A stretch of 64,000 nt of DNA from Stictocephala bisonia. Taxonomy: Eukaryota > Arthropoda > Insecta > Hemiptera > Membracidae. A program made the position numbers and the translations under genes. The notes beneath the pieces were generated by a model that did no database searches, was not told the origin of the DNA, and saw only the letters and a program-made list of their open reading frames with translations. Below, one piece after another: positions 49,801 through 60,879 of the stretch. The stretch lies in the NCBI GenBank assembly GCA_035578905.1, contig JAQJVL010000002.1, forward strand, positions 5,307,229 to 5,371,228, given 5' to 3'. Position 1 is the stretch's first letter. Each line of letters starts with the position of its first letter.

Positions 49801-50632
49801 AATTGATTTTCTTAACTTCAACTTAATATGAAAATATTGAAATGGTTAATCTCGCCTCTTCCACATTATAATTCTTTTTAAACTGTTTTGTTTATTATGC
49901 TGCATTAAATCTATTTCAACACTTGAGTTAATCAAGAAAATGTTATTTAAAGCAGGTGCTTCAGGTTAGCGGCTAATTAGTTATTATTGTGCCCATACTT
50001 TATGTTCTGTTGTAATAAGTTGTTTATTTTACAATCAAACGAGCTAGGCTCAATTTTCTTTTTAATTTTTAGTTAAATTAAGTTTATCTTTTCGAAAGGC
50101 CACATTATTGAGTTTCCACTCACATTATTGAGTTTCCAAAATTGGAAAGGCCACAGTGGCTACTGAATTTCCAATTTTACTTTGTACAAATCGTTATGTT
50201 TCTTTGAAGGAAATAAATTCATTTATTCAATTACACCTTTCACTTTATATAATTTCTCGAGACACCTGAACCCAGGATTATAGCAACAAGATTTAATTAT
50301 TTTATTAACAATATTAATTTGGTAAATTAATCATAATCATGTTAGAAAAAATATGATCTGATATAATATCAATTTTTAAAATATTTTTTTCCATTTTTCT
50401 GTCAAATCACTCACGTTCTATCATTATTAATTTCTTATAGTCATGTTAAAGAGCACTGAGTTTATTAATTAATTTATTAAAATCAATAGGTCTAATAGGT
50501 ACAGATTTACTTAAAAGTATTTTTATAATCGTTTAAGTGAGGAAGACATTTTTTGTAGATAAACAAAAACTATTTATGTATATAATGTTTAGCTAGACAT
50601 TTTCAGCCTTATCCCTTTTTTCCTTTTTTCAG
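49801..50632. other. Noncoding stretch up to module 2
   Basis: AT-rich, with a local duplication of cacattattgagtttcca at about 50102-50139. It ends in a strong polypyrimidine tract (ccttttttcctttttt-like) and the acceptor of 50633. Confidence 0.5.
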
Positions 50633-50879
50633 CCCCATCCTGGTGGTGGCCGAGTATCGACATGCCGAGTACTTCGATGGGTCGATGGTGCCCGTCTGTC
50701 TCACACAAGCCGATTCCTTCTGGCCTGCCGCTTTCTTCCTGTCAACAATTTCCTTGTTCTTCGGGCTCCCCCTGGCTGTGCTGATCATCCTCTACTCCGT
50801 CATCGCCTGTCATCTTATGGCTGCCCCAGGACTGGTCGCCCCCACCGCCAACAGTTCCGCCCTACGCTACCGCCGCCAA
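50633..50879 (+). CDS. ETHR: ETHR alternative 3' module 2, first exon (TM4 end, ECL2, TM5, ICL3)
   Basis: This 247-bp exon follows a strong polypyrimidine tract and cag (acceptor ending at 50632). Its first C completes AG|C (Ser), followed by Pro-Ile, the same junction as module 1. It encodes extracellular loop 2 with SMVPVCLTQADSF (conserved disulfide Cys), TM5 (FWPAAFFLSTISLFFGLPLA onward) and the third intracellular loop to RYRRQ. The donor is CAA|gtaata at 50880, in phase 0, so the next exon resumes with Val-Val. The protein aligns residue for residue with the first third of module 1 (AEYRxxxxFDGSMVPVCLTQ against AEYRDGSLVPVCLTQ), with a different loop after TM5. The open frame ends in an in-frame stop (TGA at 50889) just past the donor, so the exon must be spliced. 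The intron from 31582 would be 19,050 bp. Loop 2 and TM5 usually shape peptide binding, so divergence here should affect ligand affinity. Confidence 0.86.
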
Positions 50880-50929
50880 GTAATAACGTGATTTATTTTT
50901 TTTGGGATACATTTTTTAGCAAAAGTTGT

Positions 50930-51268
50930 TTGAGGTTATTTTCGGCTTGGTCGGGTTGGGTTATTTAAAGTTAGGGTAGGTTAGGCTCAGTAAGTTGATA
51001 CAGGACGTTAGACTAGGTTAGGTTAAGTTAGGTTGGTTTAGTTAAGAACAGGTTAGGCTTGGCTAGGCTAGGGAAGGTTAGAATGTTAGTTTAGGCCAGG
51101 TTGCGTTAGGGGACGTTAATTTAGGCTAGCATATGTTATTTTTTTCTAAGCAAGGGTAGGTTAGATTAGGTTGGTTTATTTTAGGTTAAGTTTGGCTTGG
51201 CTAGGGGAGGTCAGAGTGGATTAAGTTTGGCTAGTCTTGGGTATGTTAGGTTAGGTTGGATCAGAAAA
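50930..51268. repeat. Degenerate GGTTAG/TTAGG-like array
   Basis: About 340 bp of variable ggttaggttaagttaggttg, ggctaggctaggg and similar units, starting roughly 50 bp after the module 2 donor. TTAGG is the common insect telomere unit; here the units are too irregular for a telomere, so this is an interstitial or simple-sequence derivative. Confidence 0.8.
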
Positions 51269-53035
51269 GTTTCTTTACCTATATCATAACAATCCAAATT
51301 AAAAGATGGTGTCTTTTAAGAAGTTTTGATTCAGATGACTACAGATAATTATTGTCATATATCTCTTCCATTAGTTAGTTAAAAAATAATTTTGGAACAT
51401 CATTATTGAAGTAAATAATTTTCAAGATAAACCAATCTGTTTCACGATGGATAAAATCGATTCCACTAAGGAAAGCACCTGAATAATTTATAGAATTGTT
51501 TTAAATATTTAATATTTATACAAAATGGGGTAATGAACTAATGAAACTAACATAGTAGTATTCATAGATGTAGGCTTTATGAAAAGTGTTCGTAGCATTC
51601 CATTAGGCTAATATTATAGTTAGTTACTATGGTCATTTAATTTTTGAAAACTGTATCACAAACTGTCGAAAACCACGTCCAACTACTTGGAACTGCCTGC
51701 TCTTCCAAATGTTCAAGACCATAAATCCTATTCTCCATAGGGTTAAGTCAGCGTCTCGTAGAGCTGATTTAAATAATACATTACTTAGAGATGACAAATA
51801 CAACGATTGGAATATCTCACAATTATGAAATTAATATTTTAAGATCGTCACCACGGTAAGTTTATAGATGGGTGGGAGGGTCTTTCGAATCACCGTAAAC
51901 GGATGGTTGGGTAAGTAGGTTATCACCATCATACGTTAAAATACAGAGTAATGTTTTCTATGTTTAGTGAGCAATTTCAATATTATAAAATTTTTTTCAA
52001 TGTACTTTTGTGATTTGAAATATATTGCAGAAACCTGTTCAAAGTTCCTTCCAAATAAAAATAACAAAATGAGTTAGCATTTTAAATTTCCCAAATTTTA
52101 CAATGGAGTACTCCACCGTTTTCTGATTCCCATTTACATTTGAGAGTCTTCCTCGTCTTTAATATCCCCTCTCGTTCATTGGGTTTTTAGTAGTTGTAAA
52201 TGTACAAATAAATAAGTTCTTCAATATGACGACTGCAATACTGACCTCGGATTGAGAGCAGCTGATTATTACAGAATTAATACAGTTGTCTTCCTTAATC
52301 TTCGACAATAAAAATGAATAAAAGCTTCTTTCTACTTCTAAGTTTAAATTTTAACATTTCTTAATTCATTGCACAACTGAAGTTTATTATATTTGTTTAT
52401 AGGGAGTGATTATGAAACTAAAATAAATGTAGGTCTTTATTTTTTTTTTTTTTATTTTTTTTATTTTTCAACTCAAAAGGGCCTCTATCAGTTCTCAGCG
52501 TCTTAAAGGTTAGAAATAAGAAAAGGTGACTTTAATTTTATGCAAATGATTCGAACATCGACAATGTAACAAAGAGACGTATGAATTCGTGAAAGTTTTC
52601 ATTTACAAAAAATAATTAGCTACATTAGTGACTATATAATTAGAAAATAGGCAAAAATGAAATAAAACATCTATATTGATACAGAGATAATAAATTAGAC
52701 TAAACGAAGTAAATTATTAGATTTATTAGTACCAGTGTCATACAGATTATGTTAAGTCAAGAGTCATATATTCACTAAAATCAACGTCATTTCCACAAGG
52801 TCGTGGTACTGGAGTTGATTAGTTGATTGGTCCATTCTCAGTTAGGCCTACTATGTACTAAGACGTGTCTAGTCAAGCACTTTTACAGAGAACTTAAAAG
52901 TAGGATATCTGTTTACAATGTTAACAAAGTAATTAGATTAAATTGTTAAATAAACAGGATTTTCTTTGAAAACAAATACCGACTCTGTTTTATTAATATA
53001 TATGCTTGAGCATATAGTGAATTTTAGATATTATT
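51269..53035. other. Intronic stretch of module 2
   Basis: AT-rich; a poly-T run at about 52440-52465. No exon recognised. Confidence 0.5.
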
Positions 53036-53039
53036 TTAA

Positions 53040-53268
53040 TGAGACGATAAAACAATTATTTCTACATATATAAAACGAGACGATAAAACAATGATTTCCA
53101 CATATATAAAACGAGACGATGAAACAATGATTTCCACATATATAAAACAAGACTATAAAACAATGATTTCCACATATATAAATCGAGACGATAAAACAAT
53201 GATTTCCACATGTATAAAACGAGACGATAAAACAATGATTTCCACATATATAAAACGAGGCGTAAAAG
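53040..53268. repeat. Minisatellite, 36-bp unit, about 6.5 copies
   Basis: Unit: gagacgataaaacaatgatt followed by tccacatatataaaac. Copies are nearly identical. The unit is a multiple of three, so open frames appear on both strands. It sits in the intron between the two module 2 exons. Confidence 0.93.
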
Positions 53269-53323
53269 TTTAGCAATAATTACAATCTTGAATTAAGATG
53301 GTTTTATGATGATGATACTGACT

Positions 53324-53545
53324 AAACACACAGATTGCTCATGGTATAGGGGTAGCTGTGAACGTCTAACACATGGAACAGGCACTCTGTCCGCAGGTCG
53401 TGCGTGCAAAGCTGCCGTAATGAACGGGGAGTAACAGAGAGTGCACCAGTCACTTTCCAGTTTTGGCCTCTTTGGACTAGACTGTGTGACAACCACGCTC
53501 AGTCCACAAACAGCGACGCGCTGTTAAGCGTATAGTCCACTGACT
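53324..53545. repeat. Dispersed repeat family X (copy 2)
   Basis: cagattgctcatggtatagg, cgtgcgtgc, cagttttggcctctttgg, gacaaccacgctcagtcc and gacgcgctg are shared with 55915-56150 and more weakly with 22157-22335. The ggtataggggtag part resembles a tRNA A box, so a SINE origin is possible. A minus-strand frame (53293-53496) is repeat-derived. Confidence 0.8.
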
Positions 53546-54277
53546 TCATAAAGCTGCATGACACATAAATGGTGCTATTTTCAATTGTATTTTGCCAAAA
53601 CTTCTAAAAACTAATTTTTAGTAAGATAATCTAAAACAATGGCTGTAAATTATCTCGTTTTATCTCTAACTCATTGGGTAGTTGTTTGATCATCTATATA
53701 TTCACCGATGACCAAGCAAAATTATTGAAACTGAAAACAATTTATTTTCACTGTAAATTAATAAATATATCTAAGAAATAACAAATATCACCCATAGTTT
53801 GTCGAGATAATGAAGATTTTTTTTTTTATTCCTTTAGTGCTGTCGAATGGATTAAGTGCTGAATTGTCTTAACGTATTTTTGAGTAAGACTATCGTTAAA
53901 AAATATCTTTTACCATTTACGTGAATAAAGTTATCTAAACCCAACAAGTTGCACCAATGACTGAGGCAAATATTGTTGTGATAAAGTTATAAATTCAAGA
54001 AGATATATTTTTTTTGCTGTTCTTTTTAGAATAAGCCGGCAACAATACAGAACGGCGTCCATGTCCACCTCTGCTTGATAATTAATATGAATTATTTCGA
54101 TTATGATGATAATTTTATAAGTGTGTATTTTTACCAACTATTTTTATTAAATTGTATTTACTAATTTATTTTCAGTACTGAAAAAGTTACTAAATACAAA
54201 TAACGATTTTACTATCGATTTAAATAAATCATGCACAATATAATCTCACTTTGTTTAGTTTCACTTTTCTTGTCCAG

Positions 54278-54751
54278 GTGGTTCTGATGTTGGGTACAGT
54301 GGTGCTATCCTTTTTCCTCTGCTTGCTGCCCTTCCGGGCATTCACCCTCTGGATCATCCTGGAGTCCCCTGAAGTGGTGCGCTCCCTAGGCATCGACAAC
54401 TACTATAACATCCTCTACTTCTCCAGGATAATGTTGTATCTCAATTCCGCCGTCAACCCTATCCTGTACAACCTTATGTCCTCCAAGTTCCGAGATGGCT
54501 TCAGGAGACTGCTGGGCTTCAAGGCGTACCGGAAGGACGCCTTGAACAGAAAAGGCACAATCACTACCACCACGACCACCGTCACCTCCAGCTCCCAGAA
54601 GAAGCTGGAGGGTCGTTCGCTAAAGCGGAGTGTCGTCCGTGTTCTCAGCAAAGAGGATCGAAAACGATCCATAGACTTGGGATTCACCACGAAAATAAAA
54701 CGTCTTGGACAAACCAAAGGCTTTATCAAGTCTGATGAGAGTTTTGTGTAA
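54278..54751 (+). CDS. ETHR: ETHR alternative 3' module 2, terminal exon (TM6, TM7, helix 8, C-tail)
   Basis: This 474-bp exon starts after cttgtccag with Val-Val in phase 0 and encodes 157 residues to TAA 54749-54751. It holds TM6 (LMLGTVVLSFFLCLLPFR, with Leu in place of the usual toggle Trp), extracellular loop 3 (LESPEVVRSLGIDNYY), TM7 with LNSAVNPILYNLMSSKFR, helix 8 and a basic tail. The tail has a Thr run (ITTTTTTVT), a Ser stretch and many Lys/Arg, and ends ESFV. Unlike module 1 it lacks Cys after helix 8 (GFRRLLGFKAYRK). The intron to the previous exon is 3,398 bp; module 1 has no intron at this position. It pairs with 50633-50879 to make a complete second receptor half. Upstream in-frame codons from 54251 belong to the intron and polypyrimidine tract. 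Confidence 0.87.
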   Translation: MVLMLGTVVLSFFLCLLPFRAFTLWIILESPEVVRSLGIDNYYNILYFSRIMLYLNSAVNPILYNLMSSKFRDGFRRLLGFKAYRKDALNRKGTITTTTTTVTSSSQKKLEGRSLKRSVVRVLSKEDRKRSIDLGFTTKIKRLGQTKGFIKSDESFV

Positions 54752-55660
54752 GCAAACGTCCTTAATGGTAAAGTTAAGGGATAGTTCTGAGACTTCTGCG
54801 TCTCAGACAGAATGTAGATATTGTATATCGATCTATTTTAAGACATATTTTACAAAATGCTTGCTGAAATGCTGATAAAATCTTGCCCTTGAAGTAGACT
54901 TAAAAACATGCCAGATTACTGTGTTAAAATATAACATTTTAGCTAATTCTTTACAGAATTTTATTTTGATAAATGACAATTTTAGAATTTGTTATTCTAC
55001 TATTAGTTTCCAATGTTATATTTTAAAGAAAAATATATATAATTTTTATTTTAAGACAGCAACTCTACCTAGATTCCTGTTTATGTTCCCTGATTTTTAA
55101 TTTAGTGATGTCGAAGGAATGTGTTTTAGTCTATTTCAAGCATTTTTGTGCAGATGCGCTTATTTTTATCTTGGTTTATGAGCGTTCAATGTTTAGCCTA
55201 CCAGCTCAAGGGGTAATTATTTTTATGACGTTTTATTATTGCTGCTATTTATAAGTTTTTTTTATGACTGAAGTGTACAAATTTAGAATATATAAATTCA
55301 TGGTTTGTTCTAAAATACAATATCCTATAATGATTTACAATATTTATATAGCATTATTTTTTATAGGCATTTATAGGCCACATTATATAGTTGTAGCTTC
55401 CATAAAACTTAATTTCAAAAAGTTTAGTTAGGTTTTTTAGTGTATATAAAATTGTTAGGTCACATTTTATAATTTTAGTTTTCATATAACTTCATTACAG
55501 AATTGTATTGTAATTTGTATATTAAATTATGATATTTCGCAAAAACAAATAATTATTGCTATTGTAATAATTATTGCACTCATGTAAAATTAACTTCATT
55601 TTAGTTTTAAATAAATTTAACGTATATTAATAAAGAATAGATTAGTTTATTTCTGGTTTT
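54752..55660 (+). other. ETHR: Probable 3' UTR of ETHR module 2
   Basis: AT-rich sequence after the TAA stop with no coding signal. AATAAA hexamers at 55610-55615 and 55629-55634 could end a UTR of about 870 bases. Chance AATAAA is common in DNA this AT-rich, so the end is uncertain. Confidence 0.35.
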
Positions 55661-55914
55661 ACACACAACATAGTAAGCAAATACTTTATCGTAAATTATT
55701 TTGTTTTAAATATTTATATATATATATTTTTATAAAATGTTTCAATATTTTATTTTAAAAATTACTATACATCTTAGATTTTCATAAACGTTACTAATGA
55801 AGAGTACAGACAAAAATTTCAAAATACCTCTGAGAGTATTTTTCTTTTTAAAATCGTTCATCTAAATGCTAATGAGCTGTCATCATACATTTTGTAAGAT
55901 GATATACAGCATAC

Positions 55915-56150
55915 TAACTACACACAGATTGCTCATGGTATAGGGGTAACAGAACGTCGAACATCTGGAACGGGCACTCTATCCGCAGATCGTGCGTGCG
56001 GCGTTGCCATAACGAACAGGGAGTGACAGAGAGAGCACCATTTTACCAGTTTTGGCCTCTTTGGGCAAGACTGTATACTAGCACGTCTGACAACCACGCT
56101 CAGTCAACAAACGCTCGACGCGCTGCTAAGCTTACAGTCCAAAAACTATA
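55915..56150. repeat. Dispersed repeat family X (copy 3)
   Basis: Same blocks in the same order and orientation as 53324-53545 (cagattgctcatggtatagg ... cgacgcgctgctaag). The two copies flank the terminal ETHR exon. Confidence 0.8.
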
Positions 56151-59100
56151 GAAAGCTGCATGACACTCCTTAGTATTGAGACGAGCAATTTGTATATATT
56201 TCGTTTTTCCTTTATTTATAGTATAAAAGAAAGCTGTTTCGAATAGTGATTTTTAGTGACCTATCAATATTAACAATTTCATCACATCGACCCTTATAAG
56301 TAACTGTGTGTGTTTGCGCTTAGCCCTTTGTCTGTTTATATAGATTCTCTTATCGTGCTTTTGAACGCCTTTTTATTTGCTCTTACTTCCCCTTAGATCG
56401 TCGAGACAGGGTAGGAGATGTGAGCCCACTGCCACCTTGTGATACTCTTTCTCTCTTGTCAGTGTAATGTTAGATAATCATTTATAAACTGGTGAATGGA
56501 GACAAGTGTTTATATTTGTTAAGTCAACCCTACCTGTTTTTATTTTATATAATTGTTTTACTGTATACGATAATTTTAGTACAATTTATGTTAAGGGTGT
56601 TATTTTTAGGGATTGTTTCTAATTTTATGTTGAAATATAATATGCGTATAGATAAAAATATTCACGGTTGTTAAGAAAATAGGAAATCAGACAGTTATAA
56701 AAAACATCTTATATTAATATAAGATCAAATGTATACAGCTTTTCCATCAGCATGTATAATACATCATTTAGACAGATAATTCTTACAATACTCCTCTCCC
56801 AGATATTTTCCATTTCATAATGTCTACTTAAAATTTTGAACATCTAAATTATGTTAAGTGCAACTGATTTTAAATAAAATTCGTTGTAGGCTAACTACTT
56901 ATATCACAAAACAGTTAATTGAACTAAATAATATGTTTTATATAGTTTAATATTAATAACATTATTAGAATAGAATGTTCTAAAATAATGACCATTTAAT
57001 TGTTTTAAGAAAAATTAAAATAGCTCAAAATTGTAAGTAGTTTACAATTCTTAAAATATGTTTTAGTTATCTTTTGACTATTAAAGCTACTACAACTATC
57101 AGAAAACATATTAAAATAATGATGTTTTGATGTGGTAAAGAGAAATTAGAAAAAAATTTCCAATATTTAAAAAAAAGTCAAAGTAAAACTAAATAAGTTA
57201 ACAATTATTAAATTTAATGGGCCTTATAGACAATGTATAGTAATTATTTACGAACATTGAACTATTTTTATCCAATAAATATAATATTAACCATTTTTTT
57301 AACAGAAACACCTATTGTATAGTGATATGTTTTGTAGAAATTATATGGCTTACTATAAGGTTGCAACTTATTTGAAAAAAAAAATATTCAACCTTATAGA
57401 AGATTATTCAGCAAAAATGTAAAATAGTGGAAGGCTGGGGTTTTTAATATTTTTGTAATATTGTAGAAAATAGTGTTTCCTTTTATCTGTTGAATTTATT
57501 TTTTTAATAAAACGTCAGTAACAATTCTGTCCTTATGTTTGGAAGCAAACACTACACTTGAGCAATCTGATAAAAACATATGTTTCTGTTGAGCGATTAC
57601 TACAAATTACGACTGTCTAGTTACCTTAAAATAGTGTTGATATTAAATTGTAGATTGTTTGTCTTTGAGATTGATTTTTTGTCGATAAGTTAGGAGGGTA
57701 ATTTGAGGGAAACCATTTTTGTTTTTTGTTTTTGTTTTTTTTAGGCAAACTTAGAACCATAAGATATAGTAAAAAGTCAGTAAACAAGGGATAGGTTAGT
57801 TTCATTGCAGCAATGAGCTCTGTCAATCATCAGTATTCAGTATCAATGTCTAATCCCACAAATAATTTACAATCTAAACTTAAACCATCTGCATCTTGCA
57901 TACAGTGTCAACTCTGTTAGTCAGCGCACTGCAATAATGTTGTAGTAAGGTCAGTAGCGTGCTGTCATTGGCATTACATTAGCCCCCCCATAAATTTCTC
58001 ATAAAATCCTCTTAAAACATTCAAAATAATTGTTAGGGAATTTAACAAACTTCCGAGTCCTCTAACAATGACGACAGTTCCCAATAAAAAAAACCCCCAA
58101 CATACAAAATAACTTGTTCCATAACTTAGGAAAAATTCTAAAAAATGTCATGATTTAATTCCTTACGTTTCCTAAAAAATGTTTTTAGTGTTGATTACAT
58201 AGTATGATTTAAAAATTGCATTTATGTTGTATACTGCCTTGACAGTGTAGCTCAACTTAACATAATCGTTCTGAACTACATAGTCCTTCTGAATTATTTC
58301 ATAATCCAGATGTCTTTATACATTTTAAAATACTTATATATTTATGTTTTCGTCTTTACATTTATAGTCAATATTTTTTGTAAAATGTACACTTATGAAC
58401 ATGACTGTAATTATATTGAATTAATATTTAAATATTAAATCCATTTATGTAAGACAACTCACAAACCTTGGGTTTAAATAGAACTACTGCATAACTTTTT
58501 TTTTTTTTTTTTTTACCTTTTTTATCTTTGGTTGTTACGAATGTTAGAATACTTTTTATTTGCCATTTAATAAAATATCCTTAACAAATCTGTTGTACTT
58601 ACGAAGTTCTTAATTATTAAAAAATGCCAATAATCAAATAAATAAGCTCAAACTTGTAAATCTAATTAAACCTTTAAACTAAGTTTAGGTATCACGGAAA
58701 ATAGTAAATGTATTAAATTATTTATGTTCTTAGTTTTAATTGAGTTGCAAAACTGTTTTTTGTTTACAAAAATGACATAACCTTTCTGCTGATAATGAAA
58801 TTCTTATATAATATTGGTCTTAATCCTAAAATTAAAATATCAAAACAAATATATTATTTTACCATAAATTATGTTTCGTCTAGACATATGACGTATAACA
58901 AATTATATTTTCTTTAAAATACGTTTAGGAAAAAAAAGTCTAGACATATGACGTATAACAAATTATATTTTCTTTAAAATACGTTTAGGAAAAAAGTTGA
59001 CGAAAGACTGTAAAGTCGATATTTCCACTGAAATAACGAGTGGAAAGTTTGTTCGATTATTTCAAAAGTTCAAGGATAGTTTCTGTTTGATCACATGAAT

Positions 59101-59422
59101 TACTAGTCTAATAAATATGTAGTTAAAACCCCTACCAATAAATAGTTTACTTTTACAGTTTCCTTGTTCGTGATTGGCATCACTGGTGAGAGGAAAGAAA
59201 TGTTTTGTTATCATGGTTGGTAATGGTTAAATTTTCCATAAAAACAGTTCTTTATTATAATATACCGTAACGAATAAAGAGAAAATGAGTATTCTGTACT
59301 GGGAGAGGTTTATATTTTAAATACATATAAAAGAGCCTTTACAACTCAGAAAGAAACAATTTAGGTCTAATAATTTAAAATAGTTTCTTAATTACAATAT
59401 TACGTGTTGTTATAGATATAAA
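56151..59422. other. Intergenic stretch downstream of ETHR
   Basis: AT-rich. Poly-T run at about 58497-58515. No exon recognised; the 60-codon hydrophobic frame at 56492-56674 has no known domain. The 60-bp duplication at 58879-58998 lies inside. Confidence 0.5.
58879..58998. repeat. Two-copy exact tandem duplication, 60-bp unit
   Basis: tctagacatatgacgtataa ... ctttaaaatacgtttaggaa is repeated at 58879 and 58939 with no visible differences except A-run length at the end, so it is recent (or an assembly artefact). Confidence 0.92.
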
Positions 59423-59613
59423 ACAAGCGAGCGTTACATAACAAAAATTTATTATAACATAGGTACAAAATATTTTGGTGATAAGTTTCCGTAAACCACA
59501 TATTAATTCCCCTAACCAGAACGATACGCAAAAGGATTCATTCCCTTTGTAATATTTTGTACATTTTGTACGGTTATTATAGTAAATTTTTGTTGTGTGA
59601 CGATCACTTATTT
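59423..59613. repeat. Decayed copy of the family P foldback element
   Basis: Begins gcgagcgttacataac and ends gttgtgtgacgatcactt, with inner blocks ggtgataagtttcc and ttttgtacggttattatagt that match both arms of the palindrome at 363-665. The arms have diverged and the central part is shortened. Confidence 0.7.
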
Positions 59614-60879
59614 TGAATAATTTTAATTAATTAACATGTGAATTGCGCACGTAATTTAAATATATTATTACATTTACTACATTAAAACATCATTTTAGTT
59701 GTTTTATCTAGCAGTAAAATACATTTAAACTTATAATTCCATTTATTTTATAAAGTTATAATGAGTAACTGTTTAAATTTAACAGGCGTGTTGAAATACA
59801 CCCTTTTAACATTTAAGGATCCTGTAGGAAAAAATTAAAAAATTCTCTTTGACTTATGTAAACAAGTATTTTACGTTTTTCTATGATAACAGCAAGAATT
59901 GTATATTTGTTAATTATTCGTAAATTAAATTTCTTACAAGCTAAAATAAAAAAAAACCTAAGATCCAACTATCTACTTTCGAACACGTTTCTTTTTAAGG
60001 AATCGTGTCTAAGGCGAGTGGGTGGATTTATGAAGTTGTATACACGTAGAAGTATTGCCAGGACTTACTGTATTAGTAGTGTGAGTGGCAGGTCATATTA
60101 AATAATTTAAAATTTCTTTTGAAATTTCATACGTAGAAAGAAGAAAGTACTCGTATAACATGAATATTTTTATACAGTCAAAAGTCGCCATCTTATGAAA
60201 TAGTTCTTTATATGTTGTAAAGGAAATTCCCATCTATCAAATATTATTTTTGGACAGTAACTAGATATGTATATTATAATGTCCGCATTTTGGTATAAAA
60301 GATACTTTAATTGCTTTAGCGTAACAGATACCTTACCTTTGGAATAACCCTAATGTAAATAAATATTTTTACTACCAAAGTGAATATTTTTGCTCATGTT
60401 TAACGTTACCAAACACCTATCCTGTTAAACCCAAATAGTTTTCTACATGTCTAGTATCATTGGACTGTTGAAATTGGATTTGTTCCTTTTGGATTAGTGA
60501 TTTTGCTCAGCAGAGTTGTAGCGAGTAATATTGTGTTGACAAGGAGATGTTCTATTTATATACTGGTATTTAATGTTATTTGTGATGTTTGTAAATAAAT
60601 ATTTTAATATTGTGCAGCCAGTGTTGATTATTTAATTGCATAAGGGTCCTGAAATGTCCTTAGACAGATCGTAAAACTTAATAGTTGAGCCTACCATAAA
60701 CCTTCAATCAATCCAAGGGTTTTTTCAAATTCAAAATCATTGTTCTTACATGTAAAAATACATATTTACATTACACGTTAAGTAATGTAGATTTTAACTA
60801 AATCTAGATTTTAAACTAACAAATCCTGTAAACAATAGTAGCATTTACTAAGAAAGTACATTTTTAATTTCTTTTCGAA
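59614..60879. other. Intergenic stretch
   Basis: AT-rich. A 72-codon Lys/Arg-rich frame at 59883-60101 has no recognised domain. No gene supported. Confidence 0.45.

Noticed and set aside
50930..51268. True telomere
   Set aside because: Units are highly irregular and lie inside a gene; no terminal TTAGG run.
50643..54751. Separate tandem duplicate receptor gene rather than an alternative module
   Set aside because: No TM1-3 exon lies between 42202 and 50633, and the first exon starts in exactly the phase and Ser-Pro-Ile junction needed by the shared exon.
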